Positions 8,746 through 19,656 of a stretch of 64,000 bases of DNA are shown here, piece by piece. Made by a program: the position numbers and the translations under genes. Source of the DNA: Pseudomonadota bacterium (lineage in GTDB: Bacteria > Bdellovibrionota > Bacteriovoracia > Bacteriovoracales > Bacteriovoracaceae); assembly GCA_027487515.1 (NCBI GenBank), contig JAIYDL010000003.1, positions 61,638 through 125,637 of the forward strand, in the 5' to 3' direction. Position 1 is the stretch's first letter; each line of letters opens with the position of its first letter. The notes under the pieces are model-generated. The model saw nothing but the letters and a program-made list of their open reading frames with translations, was not told the DNA's origin and did no database searches.

Positions 8746-9927
8746 ATGTCAGTCGATTTGAACGAGCTTAAAAACAAAAAAATCGCACTGGTCCTTTCCG
8801 GTGGGGTCGTTAAAGCAGCGGCCTGGCACCTTGGAGTTACCCTCGCCCTTGAGGAGCTTGGCTTCTCCCTGAAAAGCAATCGGAACTCCTCCCCGGCGCA
8901 GGACCTCAACCAGAAGAGTCTCGAGATCGGGACCTACGTTGGGTCTTCTGCCGGCGCCATGATCTGCGTTTACCTCGCGGCTGGGTACACCCCTCAGGAT
9001 GTGATTCAAGCGACCCTAGGTATCAAGGGTTCGCGGCTTCAAGGGATAACCTACAAGGACATGTTCTACATAAGACGTCCAGAACTCAAGGCACCAAAAT
9101 CAGATCTGTACTATCCCCTTGAAGGTTTTCCGTCCATTCTCAAAAATCTCCTCAAGCCGGTCATTTCTCTGCCTGGTTTTTTTAGCACAGAAGGAATCCG
9201 GAACTACCTCTTAAGGCACGTGATCGAGAACGACACGTTTGAAGATTTTGCGGCCGACCTTTTCATCGTTGCGACCCAGCTCGACCACTCAAGGAAAGTC
9301 ATCTTCAGTAAGTACAACTACCCCAACCCATCGCACGATTCTACCTCGGTCTATTACACCGGGACCAATGTCTCGTACGCGGCGGCGGCAAGCATGAGTG
9401 TTCCACCGTTCTATTGCCCCTATCCGATCCGGAACATGCACACCAAGGGGATTGATTACTACATCGACGGAGAGATCCGCGAGACACTCTCAACCCATGT
9501 GGCGGAAGACAATGGCTGCGAGGTGATCATCAGCTCCTGGACACACACGCCCTATCACTTCCATGACGAGGTTGGCTCACTCGTAAACTACGGACTCCCG
9601 CCCATCGCGATCCAGTCCATCTATCTGATGATCCAGAAGAAAATTGTAGCTTCGAGAGCTGAGCGCGCGAAGGCGATCGACATCATCGACACCGTCAACG
9701 ATTACATGAAGGTTGAAAAGTTTTCTCAAACTCACCGGCGCGAAATTCTGGCAATCCTCCAGCGCAAGCTGAACATCAATCCGAAAGTTAAACTGATCGA
9801 CATCTTTCCCAACCATCACGATTACAAATTATTCTTCGCCAATTCGTTTTCCCTTAACTCCAAGGTGTCGGCCCACGCAGTTGAGGCGGGCTATAAGCGG
9901 ACTATGCAGATCCTGAGCCCTAAATGA
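8746..9927 (+). CDS. Patatin-like phospholipase
   Basis: This 393-residue serine hydrolase belongs to the patatin family, which cleaves acyl chains from membrane lipids. The oxyanion-hole region is VLSGGVVKAAAWHLG, a variant of the usual GGGxKG. The nucleophile elbow is GSSAG with Ser68, and the catalytic Asp is Asp241 in YYIDGE. There is no signal peptide, so it is cytoplasmic or exported by another route. Its stop overlaps the start of the lytic transglycosylase gene (ATGA at 9924-9927), which implies coupled production. Phospholipase and peptidoglycan-cleaving activities together suit envelope attack or remodelling. The substrate is not known. Confidence 0.85.
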   Translation: MSVDLNELKNKKIALVLSGGVVKAAAWHLGVTLALEELGFSLKSNRNSSPAQDLNQKSLEIGTYVGSSAGAMICVYLAAGYTPQDVIQATLGIKGSRLQGITYKDMFYIRRPELKAPKSDLYYPLEGFPSILKNLLKPVISLPGFFSTEGIRNYLLRHVIENDTFEDFAADLFIVATQLDHSRKVIFSKYNYPNPSHDSTSVYYTGTNVSYAAAASMSVPPFYCPYPIRNMHTKGIDYYIDGEIRETLSTHVAEDNGCEVIISSWTHTPYHFHDEVGSLVNYGLPPIAIQSIYLMIQKKIVASRAERAKAIDIIDTVNDYMKVEKFSQTHRREILAILQRKLNINPKVKLIDIFPNHHDYKLFFANSFSLNSKVSAHAVEAGYKRTMQILSPK

Positions 9928-11288
9928 TTTTTGTAAAGTTTTTCGTTTTTTCAATCCTCATTTCAGTACTCGTCACCTCCTCGGATCCCTACTTCGGGAG
10001 TCAACTATTTACTGGAGAAGGCCCGAGGGAGGCCAGCGAAGACGTCAGGGAGCGACTCTGGATGTCTACGGACGCCTTTCGCCCCTTCCTCAATGATAAA
10101 GACGATCGCATCTCAAAGGAATTCAAGATTTCCCCGTTTTTTTACCCTACCGTGCACTTCTGGTTTCTGATCTATACTCAGTTCGAATCAACTTCAGTTG
10201 TCATTCACGATAAGACAAACCTATCCATCATCTATAAGGTTCTCGATTTCTCGGCGTTGGCGGCGAAGGGTCTCCCCAAGAATACCCTCTATGTCCTACA
10301 ACAGAAGATTTCCAGGGAGAAGCTTGAATCACTCCGTCGGGACCTTGGTGTTCTTTCGAATGATCCATTCTCTCTGACGCCGGAGTCAAAGAAGGTGTAC
10401 CAGATGCTAAGGGCCGCCGGAGTCTCCGCGCCCATTGCTCGTGCTGCGAGGATTAAGTTTTTTACGGATCTGAGGGACAACGTCCGAACCCAAACAGGAC
10501 AAAAGAATTTTATCCGCGATGGCCTGGTGCGATCCTTGCCGTATCAGCGGTTTCTTAACAAGCATTTCGAGGCCCGGAACCTACCACGTGAACTTCTAGC
10601 AATCCCCTTCCTCGAATCAAGTTTTAACCCAAAGGCGCAATCGAAAGTTAATGCCCTGGGTATTTGGCAGTTCATGCCACTGATCTCAAGCTACTATGTT
10701 CCCAAGGGGTCTCGGAATTTTGATTACCGGCAAAACGTTGGTGTGGCCTCCGTGGCCGCAGGCTTCCTCCTTTCGGAGAATTTCCAAATCCTGAAATCGT
10801 GGGACCTTGCCGTTACCGCTTACAATTCTGGGACCCGACATCTTCTTAAGACAAAACGGGAGCTTGGTCGAAGAGTCACCCTCGAGGATGTCATCGTTCA
10901 TAGTGATTCACGGCATTTCGGTTTTGCATCGAAGAATTTCTTTAGTGAATTTCTTGCGCTGGCACACACGCTCGCCTACCAGGACGAGCTGTTTGATTCA
11001 CTCCACGCATCCGATAGAGCAGACGTTGAAGACGATCTGAAATTCTTCATTTCTAAGTGCGATCTCAAACTGGAACGGGAGCTTCCGAGCAAACTCCTCG
11101 ATGATGTCTACTTTCATAACCATCACACTGGTCTGATGAACAGTAAGATCCCGAAAGGTTTTATCCTCACCGCGAAACAAAACCTGCCTACGCGATCATT
11201 TAGAGAGGTTCCTGCGAATCTTTTGGTTCGCAAGAGACCGAAAGACTGGCAGGCTTCCTTAGGTCATCAGAGTTGTTCGACCAGGTAG
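9924..11288 (+). CDS. Lytic transglycosylase (SLT/MltD-type domain)
   Basis: This 454-residue protein has an N-terminal hydrophobic segment (about residues 1-20) for export or anchoring. A long linker domain is followed by an SLT-type muramidase domain at about 220-330. The catalytic glutamate is Glu231 in LAIPFLESSFNP. The expected ALGIWQFMP and AVTAYNSG blocks follow. No LysM repeats are visible at the C-terminus, unlike MltD. It should cleave peptidoglycan between MurNAc and GlcNAc, forming 1,6-anhydroMurNAc. It is translationally coupled to the patatin gene. Its last 22 bases overlap the 3' end of the convergent gene. Confidence 0.85.
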   Translation: MIFVKFFVFSILISVLVTSSDPYFGSQLFTGEGPREASEDVRERLWMSTDAFRPFLNDKDDRISKEFKISPFFYPTVHFWFLIYTQFESTSVVIHDKTNLSIIYKVLDFSALAAKGLPKNTLYVLQQKISREKLESLRRDLGVLSNDPFSLTPESKKVYQMLRAAGVSAPIARAARIKFFTDLRDNVRTQTGQKNFIRDGLVRSLPYQRFLNKHFEARNLPRELLAIPFLESSFNPKAQSKVNALGIWQFMPLISSYYVPKGSRNFDYRQNVGVASVAAGFLLSENFQILKSWDLAVTAYNSGTRHLLKTKRELGRRVTLEDVIVHSDSRHFGFASKNFFSEFLALAHTLAYQDELFDSLHASDRADVEDDLKFFISKCDLKLERELPSKLLDDVYFHNHHTGLMNSKIPKGFILTAKQNLPTRSFREVPANLLVRKRPKDWQASLGHQSCSTR

Positions 11289-13318
11289 GTGTTCGGTGAA
11301 CAGTAGCTTCCAAAGTACTGAACCGAGCCATCTTCGTTCGTTACTTTGAAGTTTATCTTGGCATCTTGACCTTGGTCACCTGAGCCCTGGGATTCCCCTA
11401 CGACAATGATCTTCTCACTCTTGGGTCCTGCCGAGTCATAGAACTTTCCATCCGCGTCAAGGATCTGTACCTGCGTCTGGACGTTCTGTCCGACCGACTC
11501 TGGTGCCACATCGACCTTGCTAATCCGCTGCGAGAGATTGATCTGGACGAGGCACCGGTTACCCAATCGCGACCCTTCGAATCTTGAGAGAATAAAGCGC
11601 ATGAAATTCTCAGACGGAATCGAGAGGCTTCGTTCGTCCCGGAAGCCGACATAGACAGGCTCCGTTTGGTGAAGAAGCTCTAAGTATTGCCGACCGCCGA
11701 GTAACGTTTTCGTAGCGCTTAGCTTGAAGGTATGATCATCGATCTTTGTCGCCGTAGCCTCTGTGGCAAACCGCTTCACCGCTTCTTCAGAGATGATCAT
11801 GGGAGTCTTTTCCCGTCCCAGGAGATCCTCTTCGAAAAGTTTGACCTGATTGTTGGTAATCTTCTCGAAGTAATTGGGCTCGAACGTCAATTCGTGTTCG
11901 TGGACGTGTGAGACTTTAGAGATCGTCTCGCCTTCAGAATCTTTGAAGCTAAGAAGCGCATTCCCGGCAGCGACCCCAACAAATAGCTGGTAGCTGTAGC
12001 TATCAGAATCAGTTTCCTTCAGGTTTTCATCTAATCTCAGAACTTTCGAGTACGGGACATCCAACGTCACGTCTTGAGTTGATTCATCGAGCTCTACGAG
12101 GACAGCTCCAACAGCGCCCCGGGATGCGTACGGAAGAAGTAATTGGTTGAAAGCATCATCACTTACTAAGGGGATTGTGACCTCAGACGCTTCGGCCTTA
12201 AGGATCAGTTCAGTGTTGGTGACAGCAAAACCTCTTTTGAGGATAGCAACCGAACGGAGCATCTTTTCCTGCGAAAGTTTTGACTCCATCGCAACGGAAC
12301 CACTGTTGTAGTCAGAAAAGGTCTCTGATAAGTCATCCTGCGGACGAACTTCGAATCCCACCAGATCTTCTGTCGTTTTAAAATCCGTACCGGTAACCTG
12401 AATCGCCAACAAAGATGCAAAATTCTTTGATGCTTCTTCTTTCTGACTATCCACAAATCCTTGTGTCTTTTCCACTGAGGTATCAGGTGGGCCTTGAGTA
12501 TTCATAGAAACTTTTGGTGCCTGTTTTACGATCTTTTTTGCCGCCTCAAGAGAGAGAATCTCATGACTCCTAATTCCTGGCTGCTCAAAAGCTGCCATTT
12601 GACTAGTCACCCCGTTTACTGCCGAGGGGGCGACTTCTTTAGGACTTGAGTGTTGCTTTGAGTAGTCAGACATGAGTAGCTCATCAACAGTGAATTCTTC
12701 CACAGCGTTATCCACACCAATTGACTTATCCACACCCTGTGTTGAAAGGATTGTCCTCTCACTTGCTTCCGCGGAAACAGGCAGGGTTTCTGAACCGTTG
12801 GTCCCTTCATCTTTTGAGTAATCAAAAAATTCTGGCTCTTCTGTGGACGCCTGTTTCGTAACAACCTGATCCTGGATTTCACTCTTCTCAGTTACGGCCG
12901 CTGCATCGGCCGTAAGCTCTTGTCCTAGACCATGATAAAGTGAGGCCAGATTAACTTCTAATTGCGTGTTCAAAAAAATCTTCTCTACTTGTATCTCTTC
13001 CGCAAATGAAATCTGATTGCGAGCTATGACTGCGTATCTTGCCACCGTCTTCGGTTTTGCCGGTATCGACTTGTGGACAGAGGACATTTGCGCCACCGGC
13101 ATCTTCGCAGGTGCTGAACTTCCAAGGTTTCTACTCTCAGGCACAGCGATTTTCAATGGCTCAACTGAATACGTGGTTTCTGAAAAAGCTTTGAGATGGT
13201 CAGTCTTGAATTCAATGCTTGTAGTTGTTGGCCTTAACAAACGTACCGCGACCGTACCTACAGAGAAGTAGGCCATGGCAGTAACGATGGCAAATGTTCG
13301 CAATCCAAAGAACGACAT
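11267..13318 (-). CDS. Large membrane-anchored exported protein of unknown function
   Basis: This protein of about 683 residues starts at ATG 13318; a TTG nine bases upstream would add three residues, and neither has a good ribosome-binding site. A hydrophobic segment (FAIVTAMAYFSVGTVAVRLL) near the N-terminus should anchor it. Residues about 30-330 are Ser/Thr/Glu/Gln-rich and look disordered. The C-terminal half appears to be beta-rich domains, ending in a region with two cysteines (RCLVQINLS and GSYCSPN) about 70 residues apart. I do not recognise a family. It converges on the lytic transglycosylase gene. A periplasmic or surface role is likely, but not more than that. Confidence 0.6.
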   Translation of the reverse strand: MSFFGLRTFAIVTAMAYFSVGTVAVRLLRPTTTSIEFKTDHLKAFSETTYSVEPLKIAVPESRNLGSSAPAKMPVAQMSSVHKSIPAKPKTVARYAVIARNQISFAEEIQVEKIFLNTQLEVNLASLYHGLGQELTADAAAVTEKSEIQDQVVTKQASTEEPEFFDYSKDEGTNGSETLPVSAEASERTILSTQGVDKSIGVDNAVEEFTVDELLMSDYSKQHSSPKEVAPSAVNGVTSQMAAFEQPGIRSHEILSLEAAKKIVKQAPKVSMNTQGPPDTSVEKTQGFVDSQKEEASKNFASLLAIQVTGTDFKTTEDLVGFEVRPQDDLSETFSDYNSGSVAMESKLSQEKMLRSVAILKRGFAVTNTELILKAEASEVTIPLVSDDAFNQLLLPYASRGAVGAVLVELDESTQDVTLDVPYSKVLRLDENLKETDSDSYSYQLFVGVAAGNALLSFKDSEGETISKVSHVHEHELTFEPNYFEKITNNQVKLFEEDLLGREKTPMIISEEAVKRFATEATATKIDDHTFKLSATKTLLGGRQYLELLHQTEPVYVGFRDERSLSIPSENFMRFILSRFEGSRLGNRCLVQINLSQRISKVDVAPESVGQNVQTQVQILDADGKFYDSAGPKSEKIIVVGESQGSGDQGQDAKINFKVTNEDGSVQYFGSYCSPNTYLVEQL

Positions 13319-13425
13319 ATCATTCAATTCTAATTGATAACCTGTCTGTTCAATGAGTGGGAAAAAGTGCCGGATGTGATTTTGTGAATATTCAATGGAT
13401 CAATCGTCAGAAAAATCTTGATTAG

Positions 13426-13686
13426 TCATTCTGATTCAAAACTCTCACGCTGATCCAGTGTCTTTTTCTTGATGCATCTCAAGTCTGTCGGACGGTAGTC
13501 TACCATCTTCTCTGTGCAATGATACGTTACACCCTTACAAGATATCGAGTGGGCCTGGTAGCCCCTTAGTTGGTCTCCCCGTTTATGGACTTTTATTTCA
13601 TCAGGACGGCAATCCACATGGGCGGCAAACCGCTTTTCCCATGTGGAGCAGGCCGTGAATAAGACTAGAATGGTCAGTGATCTCAT
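13426..13686 (-). CDS. Small cysteine-rich putative lipoprotein
   Basis: This 86-residue protein has a short hydrophobic N-terminus ending in LFTAC, a plausible but imperfect lipobox that would lipidate Cys13. The mature part holds four more cysteines, in VDCRPDE, ISCKGVTYHC and LRC. This recalls a short Cys-rich module seen in delta-proteobacterial exported proteins. The tail is highly charged. It stands alone between the 683-residue protein gene and the atp terminator. Its function is unknown. Confidence 0.55.
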   Translation of the reverse strand: MRSLTILVLFTACSTWEKRFAAHVDCRPDEIKVHKRGDQLRGYQAHSISCKGVTYHCTEKMVDYRPTDLRCIKKKTLDQRESFESE

Positions 13687-13724
13687 ATATCAGACTTTTA
13701 AGTTCCTTATGAAATGCTCTGCTC

Positions 13725-13750
13725 AAAAAAAAGGCCTCTTGCGAGGCCTT
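13725..13750 (-). terminator. Rho-independent terminator of the atp run
   Basis: On the minus strand an AAGGCCTC / GAGGCCTT stem with a GCAA tetraloop is followed directly by a run of about eight T. It begins 5 bases after the atpC stop and closes the long rpmH-to-atpC transcription unit. Confidence 0.9.
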
Positions 13751-13754
13751 TCGG

Positions 13755-14168
13755 TTACTTAAGATTTGCCAGTCTGAGCCTGAGTTCTGCCCGCTCGAGT
13801 TTTCTTCGAAACTTAATCAGATCTAGATCAGTCAGGTTTTCTTTTCCTGAAAGTCGATCTGTTGCCTTCGCCTTGGCAGATTTCGCCCGTTCAAGATCGA
13901 TTTCCTCAGCACGCTCTGAAGTGAATGAAAGGATCGTAACAGTATCTTTGAGTACCCGGCACAGGCCGGCGGTCACAGAAAAATGCCGCAGACCCATGGG
14001 TGTCTTGGCGGTTAAAACCCCCGTCGAAAGCTCGGTTAAAATGTGAGTGTGATCCGGGAGAATATTTATTTCTCCCCGGACCGTAGGGATGACGATGTCA
14101 TTGCACTCTAGATCTTTAATAACCACCCCTTTCGGGGTGAAAAGATTAAGTTTGAAGGCAGACGCCAT
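13755..14168 (-). CDS. atpC: ATP synthase F1 epsilon subunit
   Basis: This 137-residue subunit belongs to the central stalk and regulates F1. It has the N-terminal beta-sandwich (FTPKGVVIKDLECNDIVIPTVRGEINILPDHTH) and a C-terminal helical hairpin rich in Arg and Ala. It is the last gene of the run, two bases after atpD. The order epsilon last, after beta, is the standard one. The terminator follows immediately. Confidence 0.93.
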   Translation of the reverse strand: MASAFKLNLFTPKGVVIKDLECNDIVIPTVRGEINILPDHTHILTELSTGVLTAKTPMGLRHFSVTAGLCRVLKDTVTILSFTSERAEEIDLERAKSAKAKATDRLSGKENLTDLDLIKFRRKLERAELRLRLANLK

Positions 14169-14170
14169 AA

Positions 14171-15598
<1,428 letters not shown>

Positions 15599-16468
15599 TT
15601 AACCGTTGAGTGATTCAGCACCGGAAACGACTTCGATAAGCTCCGTCGTAATTCTGGCCTGTCTCAACTTATTCATTTTTAGTGTTAGCTTCTTAACCAT
15701 TTCTTTACAGTTCTTCGATGCATTCTCCATCGCGTTCATCCGAGAGCCGTGTTCCGAAGCAATCGCATCCAGAACACAGGTATAAACAGTGGTAAGGTAA
15801 ACTTCTGGGATGAGCGTGTCTAGGATTTGCTCTGCGGTCGGCTCGTACTTAAAGTCATACGGATACTTGACCTTGATCGCTTCTTTCGTCTCCGCAGTCA
15901 CCTGCATTGGCAAAAGCTGGCGTATCTTGGTGTCAAACGCGATCGCAGAAATGAATGAATTATAGGCGACGTAAATTTTCCCAACTTCTCCAGTTAAGAA
16001 CATCGTTCCTAGCTCGTCAGCGACTTTACGAACTTCTTCGTAAGTCGGATCGGCTTTTGCAAAACTAAACGTTTTCCCAGAGTTGACCTCACGCTGGATC
16101 AGGTCTCTTACTTTTTTGCCGATGAAGAAAAATTTTAAATCTTCGTCTTTAGTCTCGCCGATAAACTTTCTGACTGTTTTTGCCAGCAGGGTATTGTAGC
16201 CCCCACAGAGCCCTTTATCAGATGAGATTACCAGCACCACTGAATTACGATTTTCCCTCGGTTTGAAGTACTCATTGGTGTAGTTCGTGGCCAGGGCCGA
16301 AACCGTCCTCACGGTTTCTTCTAGCTCTGTTGAGTAGGGACGCAGACCTAAGATTCGCACCTGGGCTTTGTTTAGCTTTGAAGCAGAAACAAGTTTCATG
16401 GCTTTCGTGATCTTTAAAGTACCTTTAGTACTTTTGATCTTTTTCTTAAGGTCTTTGATGTTTGCCAT
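15599..16468 (-). CDS. atpG: ATP synthase F1 gamma subunit
   Basis: This 289-residue rotor subunit links ATP hydrolysis or synthesis in F1 to c-ring rotation. The N-terminal helix (LKKKIKSTKGTLKITKAMKLVSASKL), the SDKGLCGGYN block and the C-terminal helix (MENASKNC ... LNKLRQARITTELIEVVSGAESL) are typical. It sits between atpA and atpD in the usual order. Confidence 0.97.
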   Translation of the reverse strand: MANIKDLKKKIKSTKGTLKITKAMKLVSASKLNKAQVRILGLRPYSTELEETVRTVSALATNYTNEYFKPRENRNSVVLVISSDKGLCGGYNTLLAKTVRKFIGETKDEDLKFFFIGKKVRDLIQREVNSGKTFSFAKADPTYEEVRKVADELGTMFLTGEVGKIYVAYNSFISAIAFDTKIRQLLPMQVTAETKEAIKVKYPYDFKYEPTAEQILDTLIPEVYLTTVYTCVLDAIASEHGSRMNAMENASKNCKEMVKKLTLKMNKLRQARITTELIEVVSGAESLNG

Positions 16469-16485
16469 GGTTGTCGGTCCTTAAA

Positions 16486-18000
16486 TTATGCCTTGTGATT
16501 AGCGACAAACGTCTTGATGATATCAACAAGCTTCGACTCATTTTCGGCAGACATCTGCTTCTCCGAGCGCATGGCATTCATCATGTCCGCGTGGCGGCTG
16601 TTTAACATCCCGAGGAGTTCGCTCTCGACCTGACGGATTTTAGAGATTGGAACCTGATCGAAGAAGCCTTTGGTGGCAGCAAAAATTGAGATCGACTGAT
16701 CGATCACATCCATCGGTGAGTACTGCGACTGCTTGAGAAGTTCAACGAGCCGTGATCCCCGGTTCAGCTGTCGCTGAGTCGCTTCATCAAGGTCAGAGCC
16801 GAACTGAGCAAACGCGGCTAGTTCACGGTACTGAGCGAGGTCAAGCCGAAGTGTACCGGCCACCTTTTTCATCGCTTTAATTTGTGCTGAACCACCCACC
16901 CGTGAAACGGAGAGACCGACGTTAACCGCTGGCCGTATGCCAGAGTTAAAGAGATCGGACTCTAGGTAGATCTGGCCGTCAGTGATTGAAATAACGTTCG
17001 TCGGGATGTAGGCAGAAACGTCTCCCTCTTGGGTTTCAATGATCGGTAGAGCTGTCAGAGATCCGGCGCCGAGAGCGTCCGAGAGCTTCGCCGCACGCTC
17101 AAGTAGGCGTGAATGGATGTAGAAAACGTCTCCAGGGAAGGCTTCTCGACCTGGGGGCCGACGGAGCAGGAGTGAAAGCTGCCGGTAAGCTTGTGATTGC
17201 TTGGTTAAGTCATCGTAGATGATCAGTGCGTGCTTGCCGGAATCACGGTAAAACTCGCCCATGGTACATCCTGTGTAAGGCGCAAGATATTGAAGCGGAG
17301 CAGAGTGTGATGCGGTAGCGGAAACAATGATGGTGTAATCAAGAGCACCTGACTCAAGAAGCTTCTGGTAAACTTGCCGAACGGTCGATTGCTTCTGTCC
17401 AATCGCAACGTAGATGCATACGACGTCTTTGCCCTTTTGATTAATGATTGTATCAACGGCGACAGCTGTTTTTCCGGTTTTCCGGTCACCGATGATAAGC
17501 TCGCGCTGGCCGCGACCGATCGGAATCATGGCATCGATTGCTTTGATTCCCGTTTGCATTGGCTCATGCACAGACTTTCGAGCAATGATTCCAGGAGCCT
17601 TAATTTCAACGTTACGGAACTCTGTAGCCTTAATTTCGCCTTGGCCATCGATCGGCTCGCCAATGGCGTTCACAACGCGACCTAGAAGGGCGTTCCCTAC
17701 AGGCACGGAAACAATCTTTTCAGTGCGCTTTACTGTTGAACCTTCTTTAATCGTTTCGTCGTTACCAAGTACAACGATACCGACATTGTTGGCCTCAAGG
17801 TTAAGAACCATTCCCTTAACCCCGCCGTCGAATTCAACAAGTTCGCCAGCGAGTACATTTTTTAACCCGAATACACGGGCAACACCGTCGCCAATCGTGA
17901 GGACGGTACCAATTTCGTTCATTTGAAGACGAGATTCAAAGTTCGCAATCCGATCTTTGATGATTCCTGTGATTTCTTCAGGTCTTATTGATGTGCTCAT
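16486..18000 (-). CDS. atpA: ATP synthase F1 alpha subunit
   Basis: This 504-residue non-catalytic nucleotide-binding subunit has its P-loop at residues 171-178, read as GDRKTGKT. The near-invariant form is GDRQTGKT, so a Gln is replaced by Lys. The [11 protein letters not shown] block and the conserved [10 protein letters not shown] segment, with its arginine that reaches the catalytic site, are present. Length is standard. It lies between atpH and atpG. Confidence 0.98.
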   Translation of the reverse strand: MSTSIRPEEITGIIKDRIANFESRLQMNEIGTVLTIGDGVARVFGLKNVLAGELVEFDGGVKGMVLNLEANNVGIVVLGNDETIKEGSTVKRTEKIVSVPVGNALLGRVVNAIGEPIDGQGEIKATEFRNVEIKAPGIIARKSVHEPMQTGIKAIDAMIPIGRGQRELIIGDRKTGKTAVAVDTIINQKGKDVVCIYVAIGQKQSTVRQVYQKLLESGALDYTIIVSATASHSAPLQYLAPYTGCTMGEFYRDSGKHALIIYDDLTKQSQAYRQLSLLLRRPPGREAFPGDVFYIHSRLLERAAKLSDALGAGSLTALPIIETQEGDVSAYIPTNVISITDGQIYLESDLFNSGIRPAVNVGLSVSRVGGSAQIKAMKKVAGTLRLDLAQYRELAAFAQFGSDLDEATQRQLNRGSRLVELLKQSQYSPMDVIDQSISIFAATKGFFDQVPISKIRQVESELLGMLNSRHADMMNAMRSEKQMSAENESKLVDIIKTFVANHKA

Positions 18001-18027
18001 CTAAAATCCTTCCCTTTTTGGGTATTA

Positions 18028-18567
18028 TTATTCGCTAAGAATTGATTGTTTAAACTGTTCAAGTTGATTATCGAGGGAGGCGTCGAGCTGGAGGTCCTCC
18101 ACAGTGACTTTGTATCCCGCCGAGATGTTCTTGTTCTGAACATAGGCCAGGTGAGGTTCACGACCGAACTTATTTTTAAGGAAAGTTTCGATCTTTAACT
18201 TGAACGTGGGGTCAATCGCAGCATCTGTCCCTTCGATAGTCCCGTTCATGAAACCTTTGCGCTCATCATCCATCACAATCACTTCTTTAATGATCAGTGG
18301 AAGAATCCCAATCCGCTTTTCGTCGATCAGATATTTGACGGTCTCAGTCGTTATTGGAGAGAGTCCAATCTTCGTTGCAATCTCCATGAAAACGACTTTC
18401 TTCTCTTCCATGGTGAAGAGATCGAGGAACAGGACATTCTCAAGTTCATTTGACGAGTTTATGACTTCGGTGAGTTTGACAAGTTCATCCGGGATGAGAA
18501 CTTTTCTTTCGTCACCCAATTCCAAAAGTGACTTTGCATAGACGCGGGCAACGGCTTTTTCTTTCAT
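18028..18567 (-). CDS. atpH: ATP synthase F1 delta subunit
   Basis: This 179-residue subunit (OSCP-type) joins the peripheral stalk to the top of F1. The N-terminal VARVYAKSLLELG and the C-terminal SAGYKVTVEDLQLDASLDNQ segment are family-typical. It starts three bases after the stop of the upstream b subunit gene. Confidence 0.93.
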   Translation of the reverse strand: MKEKAVARVYAKSLLELGDERKVLIPDELVKLTEVINSSNELENVLFLDLFTMEEKKVVFMEIATKIGLSPITTETVKYLIDEKRIGILPLIIKEVIVMDDERKGFMNGTIEGTDAAIDPTFKLKIETFLKNKFGREPHLAYVQNKNISAGYKVTVEDLQLDASLDNQLEQFKQSILSE

Positions 18568-18570
18568 CTC

Positions 18571-19125
18571 TTATAACCCCTGCAAAAGCTTGGTCGATAC
18601 TTTTGTTTGATAATCTTTGTTTGTTCTAATCGTGGACTTCGTTTTGTTAATCACTTGATTGAGGAGCTCTGTGTTGAGTTCGTCCATGAGAGCTTTCTTG
18701 TCTGCGTGGATCTTGGAATTAGCATCAAGTTTAAGTTTCTGAGTTTTGTCGTCAGTTTCTTTGGAGAGGTTCTTCTCAAACGCAACAACATCGGCTTCAG
18801 CTTGCTGGTGAATGGATTTCACCTCATTCTGTAAGTTAGCAAGCTTTCGAGATTCACCATCAATCATCATTTGAGCTTCTTTTGCCTTTAGGCTTGCGCG
18901 CTCAAGAGTATTGGCAACTTCTTCTGACTTCGCCACAAAATACGAGTGAAGCGGTCCTTTGAGTTTCCAGACGAGAACACCAAGCAAAATAATGACATTT
19001 ATCGCAGGTGCCAAAAGATCTGTGATTGATGCGTGATGTGCTTCACCAGTTCCACCGCCAGAGGCAAAGGCTTGTGAAGAAACGAAGACAAACAGAGAAA
19101 CAACTGTAGCAAAACTCATAGTCAT
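18571..19125 (-). CDS. atpF: ATP synthase Fo b subunit (second stalk subunit)
   Basis: This 184-residue peripheral-stalk subunit has two N-terminal hydrophobic stretches. The first (residues about 3-22, ending AFASGGG) looks like a signal peptide; the second (APAINVIILLGVLVWKL) is the membrane anchor. A long charged helix follows for dimerisation and F1 contact. A signal-like leader on b is unusual compared with E. coli. It lies directly downstream of a second, shorter b-type gene, so the stalk is probably a b/b' heterodimer. Confidence 0.88.
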   Translation of the reverse strand: MTMSFATVVSLFVFVSSQAFASGGGTGEAHHASITDLLAPAINVIILLGVLVWKLKGPLHSYFVAKSEEVANTLERASLKAKEAQMMIDGESRKLANLQNEVKSIHQQAEADVVAFEKNLSKETDDKTQKLKLDANSKIHADKKALMDELNTELLNQVINKTKSTIRTNKDYQTKVSTKLLQGL

Positions 19126-19127
19126 CC

Positions 19128-19571
19128 TTATTGAAGAATCTTCTGAACGAGTGAATTCGAAAGAGCTTCTGCTTCTGCTAGGTATTTTTCTTTGCTGCCT
19201 TGAATCTCATTGGTGAAATCAGTCCTAGATTGATCCACGTATGAGTTAACTTCTTTTTCTGTCTGCTTGTACTGATCTGTATATTTCTGAGAAATTTTTT
19301 GCTTTTTTTCCGCTGCTATTTTGAAAGCTCCCCTATTGGCCTCTTCGATTTTTGACCTGTACTCGAGCTGCATTTTTTGAACTTTTTCTATGGTCTCGTC
19401 CGCGGAATTTTCTAATTTTACAGTTTTTTCTTCGCGAGTTTCGATGACCTCTTGGAGTTTTCCAAGAAACAAAAACTGTGCGATGACGAAGGCTACAAGA
19501 ATGATAATAAACTGTGGGACAAGCGAGGAATCTACACCCAACTGAGTGAAGATGGCCGTAAATGTTTCCAT
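19128..19571 (-). CDS. ATP synthase Fo b' subunit
   Basis: This 147-residue b-type stalk subunit has an N-terminal membrane helix (VPQFIIILVAFVIAQFLFLGKL). A charged coiled coil (ETREEKTVKLENSADETIEK) runs to the C-terminus. It is the first atp gene of the run, following the bactofilin gene by 85 bases, and an AAGG ribosome-binding site precedes the ATG. Paired b and b' genes are known from cyanobacteria, phototrophs and several delta-proteobacteria. Confidence 0.85.
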   Translation of the reverse strand: METFTAIFTQLGVDSSLVPQFIIILVAFVIAQFLFLGKLQEVIETREEKTVKLENSADETIEKVQKMQLEYRSKIEEANRGAFKIAAEKKQKISQKYTDQYKQTEKEVNSYVDQSRTDFTNEIQGSKEKYLAEAEALSNSLVQKILQ

Positions 19572-19656
19572 GAGTTGAACCTTAAATATGAAGCTTATTG
19601 TTTTTGCTCTAATTTTTTAAGCTTCAATGGTGTTTCCGTCAAGGAAATTGGGGGTC

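Noticed and set aside
17691..17709. CCCTACAGG in atpA resembling the 15-bp repeat core
   Set aside because: Only the central eight bases match; the flanks differ and it encodes a conserved ATP synthase segment.
19590..19625. GAAGCTTA / TAAGCTTC inverted repeat in the bactofilin-atpF' gap
   Set aside because: The 20-base AT-rich loop and lack of a T run make a terminator unlikely; no other evidence of function.
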